Origin: Paenibacillus sp. JCM 18996
GTDB taxonomy: Bacteria > Bacillota > Bacilli > Paenibacillales > NBRC-103111
DNA: 64,000 bases
Assembly (NCBI GenBank): GCA_001313085.1
Contig: BBFE01000013.1
Span: 1-64,000, forward strand
Direction: 5' to 3'
The notes under the pieces are model-generated. The model searched no databases. It saw nothing but the letters and a program-made list of their open reading frames with translations, and had not been told where the DNA came from. Shown one piece after another: positions 10,122-19,986 of this stretch. The position numbers and the translations under genes are program-made. The first letter of the stretch is position 1. The number at the start of each line of letters is the position of its first letter.

Positions 10122-10378
10122 ATGAGACCGATCATTGAATTTTGTACGAACAATATGCATCATGGAACGGATGAGATTATGAAAAAAATCTCGAAAATAA
10201 CCCCGAATACGATGTGATTGAATACGGCTGCCTGGGCAACTGCGGGGAGTGCTACACAAACCCTTACGCCTTGGTGAACGGCGAGATTGTGTCCGCCGAG
10301 ACGGCTGACGAGCTGTATGAAAACATCCTTGCCAAAATCAAAGAGGCGGAAGAGATGTTCAACCTGCTTGGGGAATAG
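10122..10378 (+). CDS. yuzB: YuzB-like DUF1450 protein
   Basis: Small cytosolic protein with MRPIIEFCTNN at the start and a conserved GCLGNCGEC cysteine cluster, which suggests metal or Fe-S binding. A run of seven A near 10180 breaks the frame; with two A removed the protein is about 80 residues, the usual size. It is encoded between nfu and the yutJ-like oxidoreductase and converges on the latter with a gap of six bases. Confidence 0.85.
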
Positions 10379-10384
10379 AGCTGA

Positions 10385-11448
10385 TCATCCGAAGTGGTGC
10401 TTGGATCTCCACAGCACTCCACTCTTGATAAACCGGGGTACTGTTCCTGTCATCACAGTGCTTTTGCCCAACAAACCGAATCCCGATTTCTTGCCGAGAG
10501 ACCCGAGCACCCCCTTAAGCTTGATTTGGCCGAGCTTGGGGGTTTCGCCTTTCCACAGGTCGAGGATGACATCGGCGATCTGGTCGCCCTGTGCCATCGC
10601 CGCCTGTCCGCTGGGAGAAAAGGGAAGGCTGGCACAGTCTCCGACGACATATACCTCGGGGTGCGTTTCCACTTGATGATACTTGTTAATGATCAGGCGG
10701 CCGGCGCCATCCTTGGGCAAGCTCAGGTTCTGGACGACTTCGCCCGGCTGGATGCCTGCTGTCCAAATCGTACAGTCCGTATAGATCGGCTCATCCCCGT
10801 TCAGCAAAATTCCGCCCTCAATACGGCAAAGAGACACACGGGAACGCATTTCGATGTCATGCTCTTCGAACCATCCGCGGGCGAATTTCTGCAGCTTTTC
10901 CGGGAAAGCGGACAGGATGCTGGGCCCCCTGTCGATAATCCGGATGTTCAGGTCCGGCCTGCTTTCACGCAGCTCCGCCGCCATTTCCACTCCGCTCAGC
11001 CCTCCGCCGATAATGCTAATCTGGCCGTAGGGCTTCACGTCATTTACGTTTTGGTAGGTTTTGCGCGTGGCTGACATCGTTTGGATGCTGTTCGTGTACT
11101 GCCGGGCCCCGGGAATATTGTGGTACCGGTCCACACAGCCCAATCCGATTACGAGTGAATCGTACGATAAGGCTCCTGTCCTTCCAGCTGAACCAGCCGT
11201 TGTTCCAGATTGATCGAAGTAATCTCGCCATATCTGAGAGCGAGCCGAGGATCGTCAGGATAGGCAACGCGAACCTCGCTTTCGGACACCGTGCCGGACG
11301 CGAGAGCGTAATATTCTGTTTTAAGCCCTTGGAAAGGCATTCTGTCGACCATCTCGATGATCGTGTCCTTGGGCAGGTCTTTATCCAGCAGCCGGTTCGC
11401 GATCGTCAATCCGCCGTAGCCGCCGCCTAAAATAACAAGCTTTTTCAT
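10385..11448 (-). CDS. yutJ: NAD(P)H dehydrogenase-like flavoprotein (YutJ type)
   Basis: Membrane-associated type II NADH dehydrogenase-like oxidoreductase, about 350 residues. The FAD motif GGGYGG lies near residue 8, the NAD motif GGGLSGVEMA in the middle and the second FAD motif YVVGDCASLP near residue 265. ATG 11448 follows AAAGGGT. One break near 11150 probably reflects a lost G before YDSLVIGLG. Together with nfu and yuzB it keeps the Bacillus gene neighbourhood. Electron acceptor is assumed to be menaquinone, by family. Confidence 0.88.
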
Positions 11449-11538
11449 CGTAAAACCCTTTCTGTGTATAGATTCCCGCTTCTGCGCCGTTCCCGGGCGC
11501 CGCGGATCTATGAACAAACGATGCGGATTCCCTGGAGA

Positions 11539-12642
11539 TCAGTAAACTTGGATATCGTTATAGAAAGTGTCCCTTTCCACCGGAATGCGTCCCGCGCCTT
11601 GATGAGCCAAACAAGCTCTTCACGGGTTAATCCTTGCGGGGACAGAGCTCCTGCCGCATGCGATATCCGTTCCTGCACAATGGTACCGTGCACATCGGAC
11701 GCCCCGAAGGTAAGAGCCACCTGGGTCAATTGAGTGCCCAAATTAATAAAGTAGGCTTTAATATGCGGAATGTTATCGACCATCAATCTGGAAATGGCGA
11801 TAGTTTTCAAATCGTCGAAGGCCGAGTTTCTTCTTTTGATTCCCGCCGATACGCTGGCAGGCTGCACCGCGTTTGGTATAAACACCATAAAACCGCCGGT
11901 TTCATCCTGCAGCTCGCGCAAATGAATCATATGCTGCAAACGCTCTTCCAAAGTCTCGATCGACCCGTACAGCATTGTAGCGTGGGTCTGCATCCCCAAA
12001 GCATGGGCGTTGCGCTGAACCTGCAGCCATTGGTCCGTGGTGGCTTTGCTACCCCCATCTTTTTTGCGGTATCTTTCGGATAGAATCTCCGCACCGCCGC
12101 CGGTCAAAGTGCTTAAGCCCGCCTTCAGCAGCGTTTGGAGCACTTCTGTGTAGCTTAATCCGCTGATCCGCGAGAAAAAAACTCGATTTCAGCCGCCGTA
12201 TGAGCTTTTATCGTCACATCGGGATAGCGTTCTTTCAGCGCTCTGATGGAGTTCACATAGTATTCGAAAGGTACATTAGGATTATGCCCTCCTGTGATAT
12301 GGAACTCCTCATGCCGGGATGGTAATGGTTGTCAATAAATTCGAACATTTCTTCCGGTGTGAGGGTGTACGCTCCCTCTTCGCCTTCGTCCCGGCGGAAA
12401 TGGCAGAAAGCGCAGTGGGCTTCGCACACATTGGTGAAGTACAAGCTCATATTCTCGATAAAGTAAACCTTTTTTTCCGTTCATGCGGAGGTTCATTTTG
12501 TTCGCCATCTGGCCGATGCTCAGTATATCTTCCGATTCATACAAAAAAACAGGCCGTCCTGCAATGACAACCTTTCGCCGTTTTCAACCTTTTCCGCTAT
12601 TTCCGCCATCCGGCGTTGATCATTTTCTATGGTCAAGCTCAT
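11539..12642 (-). CDS. mqnE: Aminofutalosine synthase (MqnE), radical SAM
   Basis: Radical SAM enzyme of the futalosine route to menaquinone. The cluster motif is CEAHCAFC. Further family segments are HITGGHNP, GGGAEI, ATMLYGS, ELQDETGGF and DNIPHIKAY. ATG 12642 follows GGGAGG. Frames break at 12541-12548, 12470-12476, about 12315 and 12174-12180. Near the 3' end a lost G in GGC shifts the frame at about 11598; corrected, the protein ends RDTLYNDIQVY at a TGA whose last base is 11539, rather than the apparent end at 11508. Length about 368 residues fits the family. Its presence implies menaquinone made from chorismate through futalosine rather than by MenFD. Confidence 0.9.
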
Positions 12643-12922
12643 AAACTATTACCTCCCATGATTCCTGTTTAAACGTGCGCAGCCCATTATAGTACAATGT
12701 TATCTGATGAAACGGGTGCACAAATGTACATGCAGTCCGATAATTCCCCAAAAATCTCCCTATCATTATAAACCCTTAGTCTATTGGCGGCAACAATATG
12801 AAATATTTTGACGACATATACATTTTTTTTAACATGATTTTTTTCAAAACACACGGTTTTCAAATTTTGTAAAATCATGTACAATTCTATACTGTTGGTA
12901 TTTCGATGGAAGGGTGAATAAA

Positions 12923-13100
12923 ATGGGAACGGTTCTAGTGTTTAATCACAATTCCTCAAACCTGACTTCGGAAATAGAGAGCTTAAGGGAGCGGATGAAC
13001 CGGCTCGGTGAAAAAACATGGCCCCCTTCATCCGGACGTGCAGAGCTGCAGCCGGGAATTGGACAAGCTGTTGATTCAATTCTGCAGGCGGAAGATTTAA
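12923..13100 (+). CDS. Spo0E-family aspartyl-phosphate phosphatase
   Basis: Short helical-hairpin protein that would dephosphorylate Spo0A-P and restrain sporulation. ATG 12923 follows GGAAGGGTG. After an A run near 13012 the frame breaks; with one A fewer it reads GEKHGPLHPDVQ and the family signature SRELDKLL, then stops at 13098-13100. Corrected length is 58 residues, typical of the family. It diverges from mqnE. Confidence 0.82.
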
Positions 13101-13188
13101 TTTCTTCCGTTCACTTGAGGGATTCTATAAATACAGGTATACTTAATGCAGTACCGATTCCTTAAAGTGTTGACAGGAGGGATTTTCA

Positions 13189-13563
13189 ATGATCAAGATC
13201 AGCGAAACCGCTGTAAATAAAATTAAAGAGCTGCTTGCCGCGGAAGAGACTCCGAACATGTTTCTTCGATTGGGCGTAAAGGCCGGAGGCTGCAGCGGAT
13301 TTTCATACGGAATGGGCTTTGACGACGAACAGGCCGCATCCGATGAAGTGATTGAAATGAACGGTTTGAAGGTAGTTGTGGACGAGGAAAGCCACAAATA
13401 CCTCAACGGCGTGGAGATCGATTTTGAAGACAGCGGAATGGGCGGAGGCTTCTCCATCCACAATCCTAACGCTGTGGCGACATGCGGCTGTGGAAGCTCT
13501 TTTAGAACGGCTGCTGACGCTGGAAAGATAGAGAAATGCGATGACGAACCCGCAACAGTATAA
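13189..13563 (+). CDS. erpA: Fe-S cluster insertion protein (HesB/IscA family, ErpA/YutM-like)
   Basis: A-type carrier of 124 residues with the three conserved cysteines in GGCSG and CGCGSSF, which hold the transferred cluster. ATG follows AGGAGGGA. Frame is intact. Compared with IscA it has a C-terminal extension of about 15 residues. It ends in a terminator and sits near nfu, consistent with an Fe-S maintenance block. Confidence 0.92.
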   Translation: MIKISETAVNKIKELLAAEETPNMFLRLGVKAGGCSGFSYGMGFDDEQAASDEVIEMNGLKVVVDEESHKYLNGVEIDFEDSGMGGGFSIHNPNAVATCGCGSSFRTAADAGKIEKCDDEPATV

Positions 13564-13640
13564 CGCTTTTGGGTCGTCGTATAATCATCGATTTTTGAAT
13601 CAACAACCTTGATGGCGCCTAAGTTGGATTTCTTAATTGA

Positions 13641-13693
13641 AACCTTTCAGAATTGTGTATGAGCAAAATACACAAAATCTGGGAGGTTTTTTT
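13641..13693 (+). terminator. Terminator of erpA
   Basis: A long imperfect stem pairs AACCTTTCAGAATTGTGTAT with ATACACAAAATCTGGGAGGTT, followed by T7. Confidence 0.75.
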
Positions 13694-13844
13694 ATTTTAG
13701 CTTATTTCAAACGTGAACACATTTTGTGAATTCCAGCATTATGGTATCCTGTTGCCAGCCAATGGAGCTCAGAGGTGGATGATATTTTTTTCCTGTTTGG
13801 GGCGCGGACAAAGGGGGTATTAAAAGATGACGCATTGACCGCAA

Positions 13845-14037
13845 GAAAAAAAGGGCCCTGTTGGGCCCCCTGTACGATGAGGGATTTTCTTTCAAACTCT
13901 CGCTACAGAAATCTCGGGTGAATCGCTTCTAACACCGGATCGTGTCTTTGGCACACACCTCCGCTTCTATATGAAGTTAGAAAAGACTCTCCTTGAGTTG
14001 CTTCGCTGAATGGTTCAACGCTACCATCTCCTTAACT
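13845..14037 (-). ncRNA. Candidate stand-alone structured RNA, about 190 nt
   Basis: No gene lies in 13564-14304 except sda's leader, yet the minus strand carries a complete transcription unit: a strong promoter at 14044-14072, about 190 nt of sequence, and a GC-rich terminator (GGGCCC, AACA, GGGCCC, T7-8) at 13845-13868. Arms CTAAC/GTTAG and GTGT/ACAC fold inside, and a perfect 10-bp inverted repeat (13872-13881 with 14036-14045) brackets the region, although its outer arm overlaps the promoter -10. There is no open frame and no downstream minus-strand gene, so a leader is unlikely. Size resembles 6S RNA, but I could not confirm any known class. Confidence 0.55.
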
Positions 14038-14043
14038 CATCGT

Positions 14044-14072
14044 ACATAAGCAGTATGCTTTATTCTTGTCAA
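14044..14072 (-). promoter_or_regulatory. Sigma-A promoter for the candidate RNA
   Basis: On the minus strand TTGACA (14072-14067), 17-bp spacer, TTATGT (14049-14044). The predicted start is near 14037. Confidence 0.65.
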
Positions 14073-14114
14073 GGGTATACAAAATATTTTTTATTTTTTT
14101 TGCCGATCAGAGGC

Positions 14115-14213
14115 TGTGTATAACTTTGTCCACATTATCCACCTAGGCGGGAGACATAAAATGACACATATCAACAGGTAGTCCACAAGATATACACAGA
14201 TTGCTGTGTATAA
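14115..14213. promoter_or_regulatory. Cluster of DnaA boxes upstream of sda
   Basis: Consensus TTATNCACA. Perfect minus-strand boxes lie at 14115-14123 and 14205-14213 (TTATACACA). Near matches on the plus strand are TTGTCCACA 14126-14134, TTATCCACC 14135-14143, TAGTCCACA 14179-14187 and ATATACACA 14190-14198. In B. subtilis DnaA binds boxes at the sda promoter and activates it, so this cluster most likely controls sda. Confidence 0.75.
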
Positions 14214-14304
14214 CGGTTACATTGTTCTATTTTTTGCATACATGGTAATATAAGGAACGAGATAAAAAATATTCCAAAAAAAATGGAAAATCAGGTGATC
14301 TTAA

Positions 14305-14455
14305 ATGAAAGTGATTTCCAACGAAACCTTGCTGGAATCTTATTTCAAAGCGGTGGATTTAAAATTGGATGCCGATTTTTTTAGAGCTATTGTTGGCGGA
14401 AATCAAGAGAAGACAGCTGACCTTAGAACTGGCAAGATACGACAAAATCAGCTGA
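14305..14455 (+). CDS. sda: Sporulation checkpoint inhibitor Sda
   Basis: Sda binds histidine kinase KinA and blocks the Spo0 phosphorelay when replication is active or damaged. The protein starts MKVISNETLLESYFKAVDL. At the T7 run 14376-14382 the frame breaks; one T fewer gives ELLLAEIKRRQLTLELARY and a stop at 14453-14455, for 49 residues, the expected size of the helical hairpin. The ribosome site is AGGTGATC. Its stop overlaps the end of the convergent zinc-ribbon gene. Confidence 0.85.
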
Positions 14456-14708
14456 AATTGCCGCTCCATTGACCTACACTCACAGGGAACGTGCTGCCGC
14501 ATTCCGCACAGTAGCCGCAATGTATACATACATGATTCTGAACGTCCGCATACCCGTTGGACAAGCTGATGTCCTCCGCCTGCCGGTAAGGAGAGTAGGG
14601 GCCTAAATAATCGTCCATACGGCCGCAGTCCTCCGCGCTCGTAAGGCATTTCGGACACTGTGCGGACAAGCTTTGCAAACCGTTGCAGATGGGGCAGTAA
14701 TAAGACAA
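14448..14708 (-). CDS. Zinc-ribbon protein with several CxxC pairs
   Basis: An 86-residue protein that begins with TTG 14708, seven bases after GGAGGG. Cysteine pairs are CPIC, CPKC, CIHCGYC and AECG, suggesting two zinc ribbons separated by an acidic, Tyr-rich middle. Frame is intact. Convergent with sda, overlapping by eight bases. Function unknown. Confidence 0.7.
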   Translation of the reverse strand: MSYYCPICNGLQSLSAQCPKCLTSAEDCGRMDDYLGPYSPYRQAEDISLSNGYADVQNHVCIHCGYCAECGSTFPVSVGQWSGNFS

Positions 14709-14793
14709 AGGGCATCCCTCCTGGTTAGACTGGTGTTTGAGGTCTAAACAAGAATAGAATACCCTTTTTTTCGTACAAATATCGGTAAGGATG

Positions 14794-15802
14794 CTACAGC
14801 TTCATGTTGCTGCTGTGGCCTGGGGAAAGCTTGGCGGTGGGATCGATATACACTTTCGCGTTGTTGATTGCCGTCGGAGCCTCGCCAAATCCTACCGCGA
14901 TCAGGTTCAGTTTGCCCGGATAGGTAGTGATATCCCCTGCGGCAAAAAATGCCGGGTATGTTCGTCTCCATTCTGGAGTCTACCGTAATCGAGCCGCTGT
15001 CAATGTTCAAACCCCACTCAGCGATGGGCCCGAGGGAAGAAACGAACCCGAAGTTCACGATAACCGCATCGACCGCCAGCTCTGACTGTTCCCCGCTTTT
15101 TTACATCAGCCAGCACTGCTTTTTTTCTATGCGGTCCGCGCCCTCCAGCTTGACGATTTCTTTGGGCGTGACCACGTTCACTCTGGAGTTCATCAAATTC
15201 TCCACGCTGTGCTCATGCGCGCGGAACTTGTCTCTGCGGTGGATAAGCGTAACCTGCGCGGCGATCGGCTCCAGCATCAGCGCCCAGTCTACTGCGGAAT
15301 CTCCGCCTCCGCTGATCAGGACCTTCAGCCCCGCAAACTGCTGAAGGTCGCTGACGAAGTAGTAAAGATTCTTTTTTCTCGTATAAAACGGCTTCCGGCA
15401 GTTCCAGCTTCTGGGCTCGAACGCGCCTACACCTGCAGTGACAATCACGGCCCGGCTGTAATGCACGCCTTTGTCCGTAGTCACCTCAAACAGCCGCTCT
15501 TCCACTTTGCGCAGCTTTAGCACTTTTTTCCTCAAGGCAGACCTCTGTGTCAAAATGCTTCATCTGCATGGACAGGTTCTCCACCAGCTGCTGTGCGGTA
15601 ATCTTGGGGAACCCCGCCACATCGTATATGTACTTCTCAGGATACAGCGCGGCGAGCTGTCCTCCCAATTGAGGCATGCTTTCGATAATTTTGACCGAAG
15701 CCTGGCGCATCCCGCCGTAAAAAAACCGGCGAACATTCCTGCAGGCCCGCCGCCTATGATGATGATATCGACTACATTGATTTCTGAGTTCTCATTTGAC
15801 AC
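14794..15802 (-). CDS. yumC: Ferredoxin/flavodoxin-NADP+ reductase (YumC type)
   Basis: Thioredoxin-reductase-like FNR without the redox CxxC, about 336 residues. FAD motif [10 protein letters not shown] lies near residue 15, the NADPH motif [12 protein letters not shown] in the middle, and the second FAD motif AAGDI near the end after correction. GTG 15802 follows GGAGGTGC. Frames break at about 15722 (A6), 15525 (T6), 15370 (T6), 15120 (T6), 15100 (T6) and 14945 (A6). The corrected C-terminus reads PGHSSNMKL and stops at 14794. Reduces ferredoxin or flavodoxin with NADPH. Confidence 0.9.
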
Positions 15803-16047
15803 TAAAAAAGCACCTCCGGGACTTGGATCGAACATCTTATTAATTATAAACGACAGCCGGGAAGGAAAGAAGCGAATTCACCGTATTTCTATTTTTTTTG
15901 TATAAAAAAAATAACACTTGATATTTAAAAAAATGGAAATTATATGATGGCATGTGAATGGCCTAACAGGAGATGTCAGCGAATTACTGCGCGATTATTA
16001 TTATTTTCCTTTCCGAGCAAAATAATAACTTTGAATTGTGCAATCGT

Positions 16048-16066
16048 TTGTGTAATTTTTTCACAA
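16048..16066. promoter_or_regulatory. Rex-like operator upstream of the NDH-2 gene
   Basis: TTGTG TAATTTTTT CACAA. If one T is surplus, as in most T runs here, it becomes an 18-bp near palindrome matching the Rex consensus TTGTGAANNNNTTCACAA except at one base. In B. subtilis Rex senses NADH/NAD and represses ndh. The site lies 57 bases before the start codon. The rest of gap 15803-16122 is AT-rich promoter DNA. Confidence 0.6.
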
Positions 16067-16122
16067 TATTTGTTGGACAAAATAGACATATATAAATGAA
16101 CGAATGGATGGAGTGGAACCGC

Positions 16123-17313
16123 ATGAGCAAAATACCCAGAATCGTTATTTTAGGTGCAGGTTACGGCGGGATTTGCACCGCTTTGCGTTTGCAGAAGGAA
16201 CTCAACTATAATGAGGCTGATGTCACTCTGGTCAACAAGCATGACTACCATTACATAACCACTCACCTTCATATGCCGCAGCCGGCACCGACAATGCCGA
16301 AAATGCCCGCGTAAGCATTCTTCAACTGATCGATGAGTTCAAAATTGATTTTATAAATCCACAGTGGTGCAGATCCGTCCCCAGGAGAAAAAAAAGGTCA
16401 TCCTTGCAGACGGCACGCTCTCCTACGATTACCTGGTGATCGGCTTGGGCGGCGAGCCTGAGACTTTCGGTATTCCGGGACTGAAAGAATATGCGCTGAG
16501 CATCCGCAGCATCAACAGTGTCCGCTTCATTAAAGAGCATATCGATTACTGCTTCGCCAGCTTCAAGCAGACTCCCGAACGTACGGATCTGCTCACTTTC
16601 GTGGTGGGCGGCGCCGGATTCACCGGCATCGAGTTCCTCGGCGAGCTCGCCGACCGCATTCCGAAGCTGTGCAGGGATTTCGATGTCGATCCAGCGTTTG
16701 TCAAAATCATCAACGTCGAAGCCGCTCCGACCGCTCTGCCGGGCTTTGACCCCGAACTTGTAAAATACGCGATGGAAGTGCTGGAGAATAAAGGGGTTAC
16801 CTTTAAAATTGCGACGGCGATCAAAGAGTGCACCCCGGAGGGCGTACTTCTGGCTGCGGATGAGTTCATTAAAGCCGCAACCGTTGTATGGACAGGCGGC
16901 GTCCGGGGCAACCGTCTTCTGGAGGAAGCCGGATTCGAAGCTATGCGCGGACGGGTTAAGGTCGATCCGCAGCTTCGTTCCCCTCAATATGAGAATGTCT
17001 ATATTATAGGAGACTGCTCGCTGGTGCTTAACGAGGAAGGCAGGCCTTATCCGCCTACAGCCCAAATTTCGATGCAGCAGGCGGACACTGTGCCGATAAC
17101 CTGGTCGCTTCCATCCGCGGCAGCCAGCCCAAGGAGTTCCAGTTCCATAATAAGGGCGTTGTAGCTTCTTTGGGCAAAGGCGAAGCTGTAGGTGTCGTGG
17201 GAAGCCGTAAACTCAAAGGAAACGCGGCCGCCTGGATGAAGAAGCTGGTGGATATTCGCTACCTATACATTATCGGAGGGATACCGCTCGTGATTCGCAA
17301 GGGGCGGTTTTAG
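16123..17313 (+). CDS. ndh: Type II NADH dehydrogenase (NDH-2, Ndh/YumB type)
   Basis: Single-subunit, non-proton-pumping NADH:menaquinone oxidoreductase of about 395 residues. FAD site LGAGYGG near residue 9, NADH site [10 protein letters not shown] in the middle, second FAD site YIIGDCSLV near residue 290, and a C-terminal amphipathic membrane-docking segment. ATG 16123 follows GGAGTGG. Breaks near 16300-16320, 16355 and 17090 (probable lost G before CADNLVAS). A Rex-like operator upstream suggests control by redox state. Distinct from the YutJ-type protein at 10385. Confidence 0.9.
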
Positions 17314-17346
17314 ACTAACTCGATACTACGGCTGGGGGTAGAAATA

Positions 17347-17622
17347 ATGAGACACTGCAGCGTACAGGTGCGGGGGCTGCTGACAAGGCATGAGCTCGAC
17401 CGTTACAACGGTTTGATCGATGTGGGAAGCTATTTGGAGTCACAACAGCGCTATGAGCTTGCGGCCGTCGTGCAAAAGGAAATCGACACTCTAATCCTTC
17501 CCGCGATCGAACGTTTAAAGGAAAAGAGCCGCTCCCGGGACCGGGAGACCGAGGAATATTTATCGCGCCGGGCACAGGCAGAAGCTGAGATGGCCGTTCT
17601 GGCGGAAGAGGACAAGGAATAA
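17347..17622 (+). CDS. Hypothetical helical protein
   Basis: A 91-residue protein, intact, in the same direction as ndh and 33 bases after it. The last 50 residues are a charged helix rich in Glu, Arg and Ala. No family recognised. A terminator follows at 17661. Confidence 0.6.
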   Translation: MRHCSVQVRGLLTRHELDRYNGLIDVGSYLESQQRYELAAVVQKEIDTLILPAIERLKEKSRSRDRETEEYLSRRAQAEAEMAVLAEEDKE

Positions 17623-17660
17623 AAGGGAGCGGCTTCAACAGCGCTTAAGACCATAGTAAG

Positions 17661-17702
17661 AAAAAAAACCGTCAGGATCATCTGTACCTGACGGTTTTTT
17701 TT
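17661..17702. terminator. Bidirectional terminator
   Basis: A8, CCGTCAGG, ten-base loop, CCTGACGG, T8. It serves the ndh transcript on plus and hemQ on minus. Confidence 0.9.
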
Positions 17703-17746
17703 CTTAGTAAAACAATCGTTAGCGCTGCCGCTTCTTTATGGCTTAC

Positions 17747-18491
17747 TTATATTTTCAGCATCTGTTTGAATGTGGATTCAGTGAGCAGGTTGCCGACGTA
17801 GAACTCGCCGAACTCCCCATAACGCGCGCTGACTTCGTCGAACCGCATCTCGTAGACAAGCTTCTTGAATTGAAGCGCGTCGTCGGAGAACAAAGTCACG
17901 CCCCATTCCCAATCGTCAAAGCCTACCGAGCCGGTAATGATCTGCTTCACCTTGCCCGCGTAGGTGCGCCCGATCATGCCGTGGCTTCTCATCATCGCGC
18001 GTCTTTCTTCTAAAGAAAGCATATACCAATTGTCATTGCCCTCACGCTTCTTGTTCATCGGATAGAAGCAGATATGCTTGGCTTTTGGGAGCTGAGGCTT
18101 CAGACGGGCCAGAATGTCCGGATCCTCCATAGGATTGGTTCCCGGCTTGGCCATGTAGCTGCTGAGCTCTACAACGGATACATAAGAGTACGCCGGTATG
18201 GTGAAGCGGGCGAAAGAGGATTTGTTAAAAGAGGTTTCCAGCTCGCTGAGCTCCTGCAAGCTCTCACGAAGGTGCATAAACACGAAATCGGCCTTGTGTC
18301 CCACAATACTGTATACGGCGAGGCTGCCGCGCTTTTCCTCTTCCACCATGTTCCACTGCTTAAGAAAAGTGTAAAGCTCATCTTCGGCCTGGCGTCGTTC
18401 CTCCTGGGTGGCGCTGTGCACAGCGGCCAATCGATAGAATGGAAATCGTGGAGGGCGTACCAGCTTCCAACGTCTGCAGTGCTTCGCTCAT
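17747..18491 (-). CDS. hemQ: Coproheme decarboxylase HemQ (ChdC, chlorite-dismutase family)
   Basis: Last enzyme of the Gram-positive coproporphyrin route to heme b. About 248 residues. Markers are [13 protein letters not shown] at the N-terminus, [43 protein letters not shown], and [12 protein letters not shown] near the end. ATG 18491 follows AAGGAGTG. Breaks near 18463 (GGC read as GC) and 18428. With ctaA it supports active heme-dependent respiration. Confidence 0.92.
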
Positions 18492-18657
18492 TTGAAAATA
18501 ACACTCCTTTTACTTATTATATGATTGTTTCATTGTATCGAAAACCGTTTCAAAGGGCAAACAGACAATCGTTGACAACCGGGGTTCCGGCGGATTACAC
18601 TAATTGAAGAACAAGCTTACGGACGAGTGATCTTCAGGCAAAAAAGGAGTGCTTTGT

Positions 18658-18945
18658 TTGATTAATCTGCTTCAGCTCATTATAGTGACGGTTCTGCTGT
18701 TCGTGCTTTTTTTTGGAATCGGATTTATCCTCAATATGTTGATGAAGACGACATGGTTTCCCGTATTCGGTTATGTCGGCTTGATCGTCGGCCTTGCCGT
18801 ATATTACTCGACAGGTTCGCGCGGAATGAATATTACGGATTACGGTGCCGGGGATCTTATTCCTGTCATAGGCGGTCTGGTCGGCGCTTATATCAGCGGG
18901 TGGGCGATCAATACGCTGCGGACGAAAGGCTATAAAATGTTCTAA
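18658..18945 (+). CDS. yuiB: YuiB-like membrane protein
   Basis: A 95-residue protein with three hydrophobic helices (residues 3-30, 37-53 and 67-88). TTG 18658 lies after AAGGAG. The arrangement and TGSRGMNITDYGAGDLIP segment resemble the YuiB family encoded near yumB in Bacillus. Function unknown. The frame appears intact. Confidence 0.7.
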   Translation: MINLLQLIIVTVLLFVLFFGIGFILNMLMKTTWFPVFGYVGLIVGLAVYYSTGSRGMNITDYGAGDLIPVIGGLVGAYISGWAINTLRTKGYKMF

Positions 18946-19010
18946 ATTAATGCCGGAGGAGTTTCTCTCTGGCTTTCTTTATTTTGCTGGGGAATTTAAA
19001 GGAGGTTAGC

Positions 19011-19969
19011 ATGGGCAGAAGAGGGTGGGCTTTGACAGTAATAGGAATGCTCGTTGTTGCTGCGGTTGCACTGACGGCGATACTGCCAAAATCGTCAGGC
19101 GGCAATGGGAAGACGAGCTGGGACGAGACGACGGTAAGCGAAGGCCGAGGCAAACAAAAAAATCGTGCAACTGTTTGTGGAAGGCACAATCGCGGAGCAG
19201 GCCGGATTTTCAAGCAGCTTCAGCTCCAAGAGCTTCATCAAGCAGCTGGACCAGGCGCAGAAGGACCCCGATGTAAAGGCGGTGGTCATTCGGGTGAACA
19301 GTCCGGGCGGTGAGGTGGTGGCTTCCGACGAAATACATAATAAAATCGAGGAAGTGAAAAAATCGGGCAAGCTCATCGCTGTAAGTATGGCTCTGTGGCT
19401 GCTTCCGGAGGATATTATATCTCGGCGGGTGCAGACTTTATTTACGCCAATCCGGCGACGCTGACGGGAAGTCTCGGAGTCATTTTCTCCGTTCCCAACT
19501 ATGAAAAAAGCCGCCAGCTTAATCGGCTACAAGGAAAATACCATAAAAAGCGGGGAATTCAAGGATATCGGCTCGCCTCTGCGCGAAATGACCGCCAAGG
19601 AAAAAAGAAATTTTTTTTCAAGGATTGGTCAATGAGAGCTATCAGCAGTTCGTAACGGTCATAGAAAAAGGGCGCAAGCTTCCCCGCGACAAGGTGCTCG
19701 CTATAGCCGACGGAAGAATGTATTCAGGCCAGCAGGCCAAGGAATTGGGCTTGATCGATGGATTCGGGAGCCTGGAGAGCGCAACACAGTACGCGAAGGA
19801 CAAAACCGGGCAGCCTAATGCCAGGGTGGTGAAATATTCGGACAAATTTTCACTGAGTTCCTTGTTCGGAGGCATGCAGTCGAAGCTGAAATCGCCGCTG
19901 TCTCAGCTTGTTGAGGGTTTCATGCCGGAGGTTTCACTCGGACCGCGGCTGCTTTACTTATATCAATAA
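19011..19969 (+). CDS. sppA: Signal peptide peptidase SppA
   Basis: Membrane-anchored serine protease that digests cleaved signal peptides. One N-terminal membrane helix (residues 6-26), then the S49 protease core: VNSPGGEV, the nucleophile loop [11 protein letters not shown] and [11 protein letters not shown] 19011 follows AAAGGAGG. Breaks near 19150, 19388, 19505 and 19610. About 320 residues. Followed 17 bases later by the RDD-domain gene, the same pairing as yteI-yteJ in B. subtilis. Confidence 0.9.
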
Positions 19970-19986
19970 ATAAGGAGGGAATTTAC

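Noticed and set aside
13872..14045. Ten-bp inverted repeat as the ends of a miniature transposable element
   Set aside because: Similarity stops after ten bases and no target-site duplication is visible; a promoter and terminator inside fit an RNA gene better.
16322..17065. Open frame of 247 codons on the minus strand
   Set aside because: Antisense to the conserved ndh gene; no family features.
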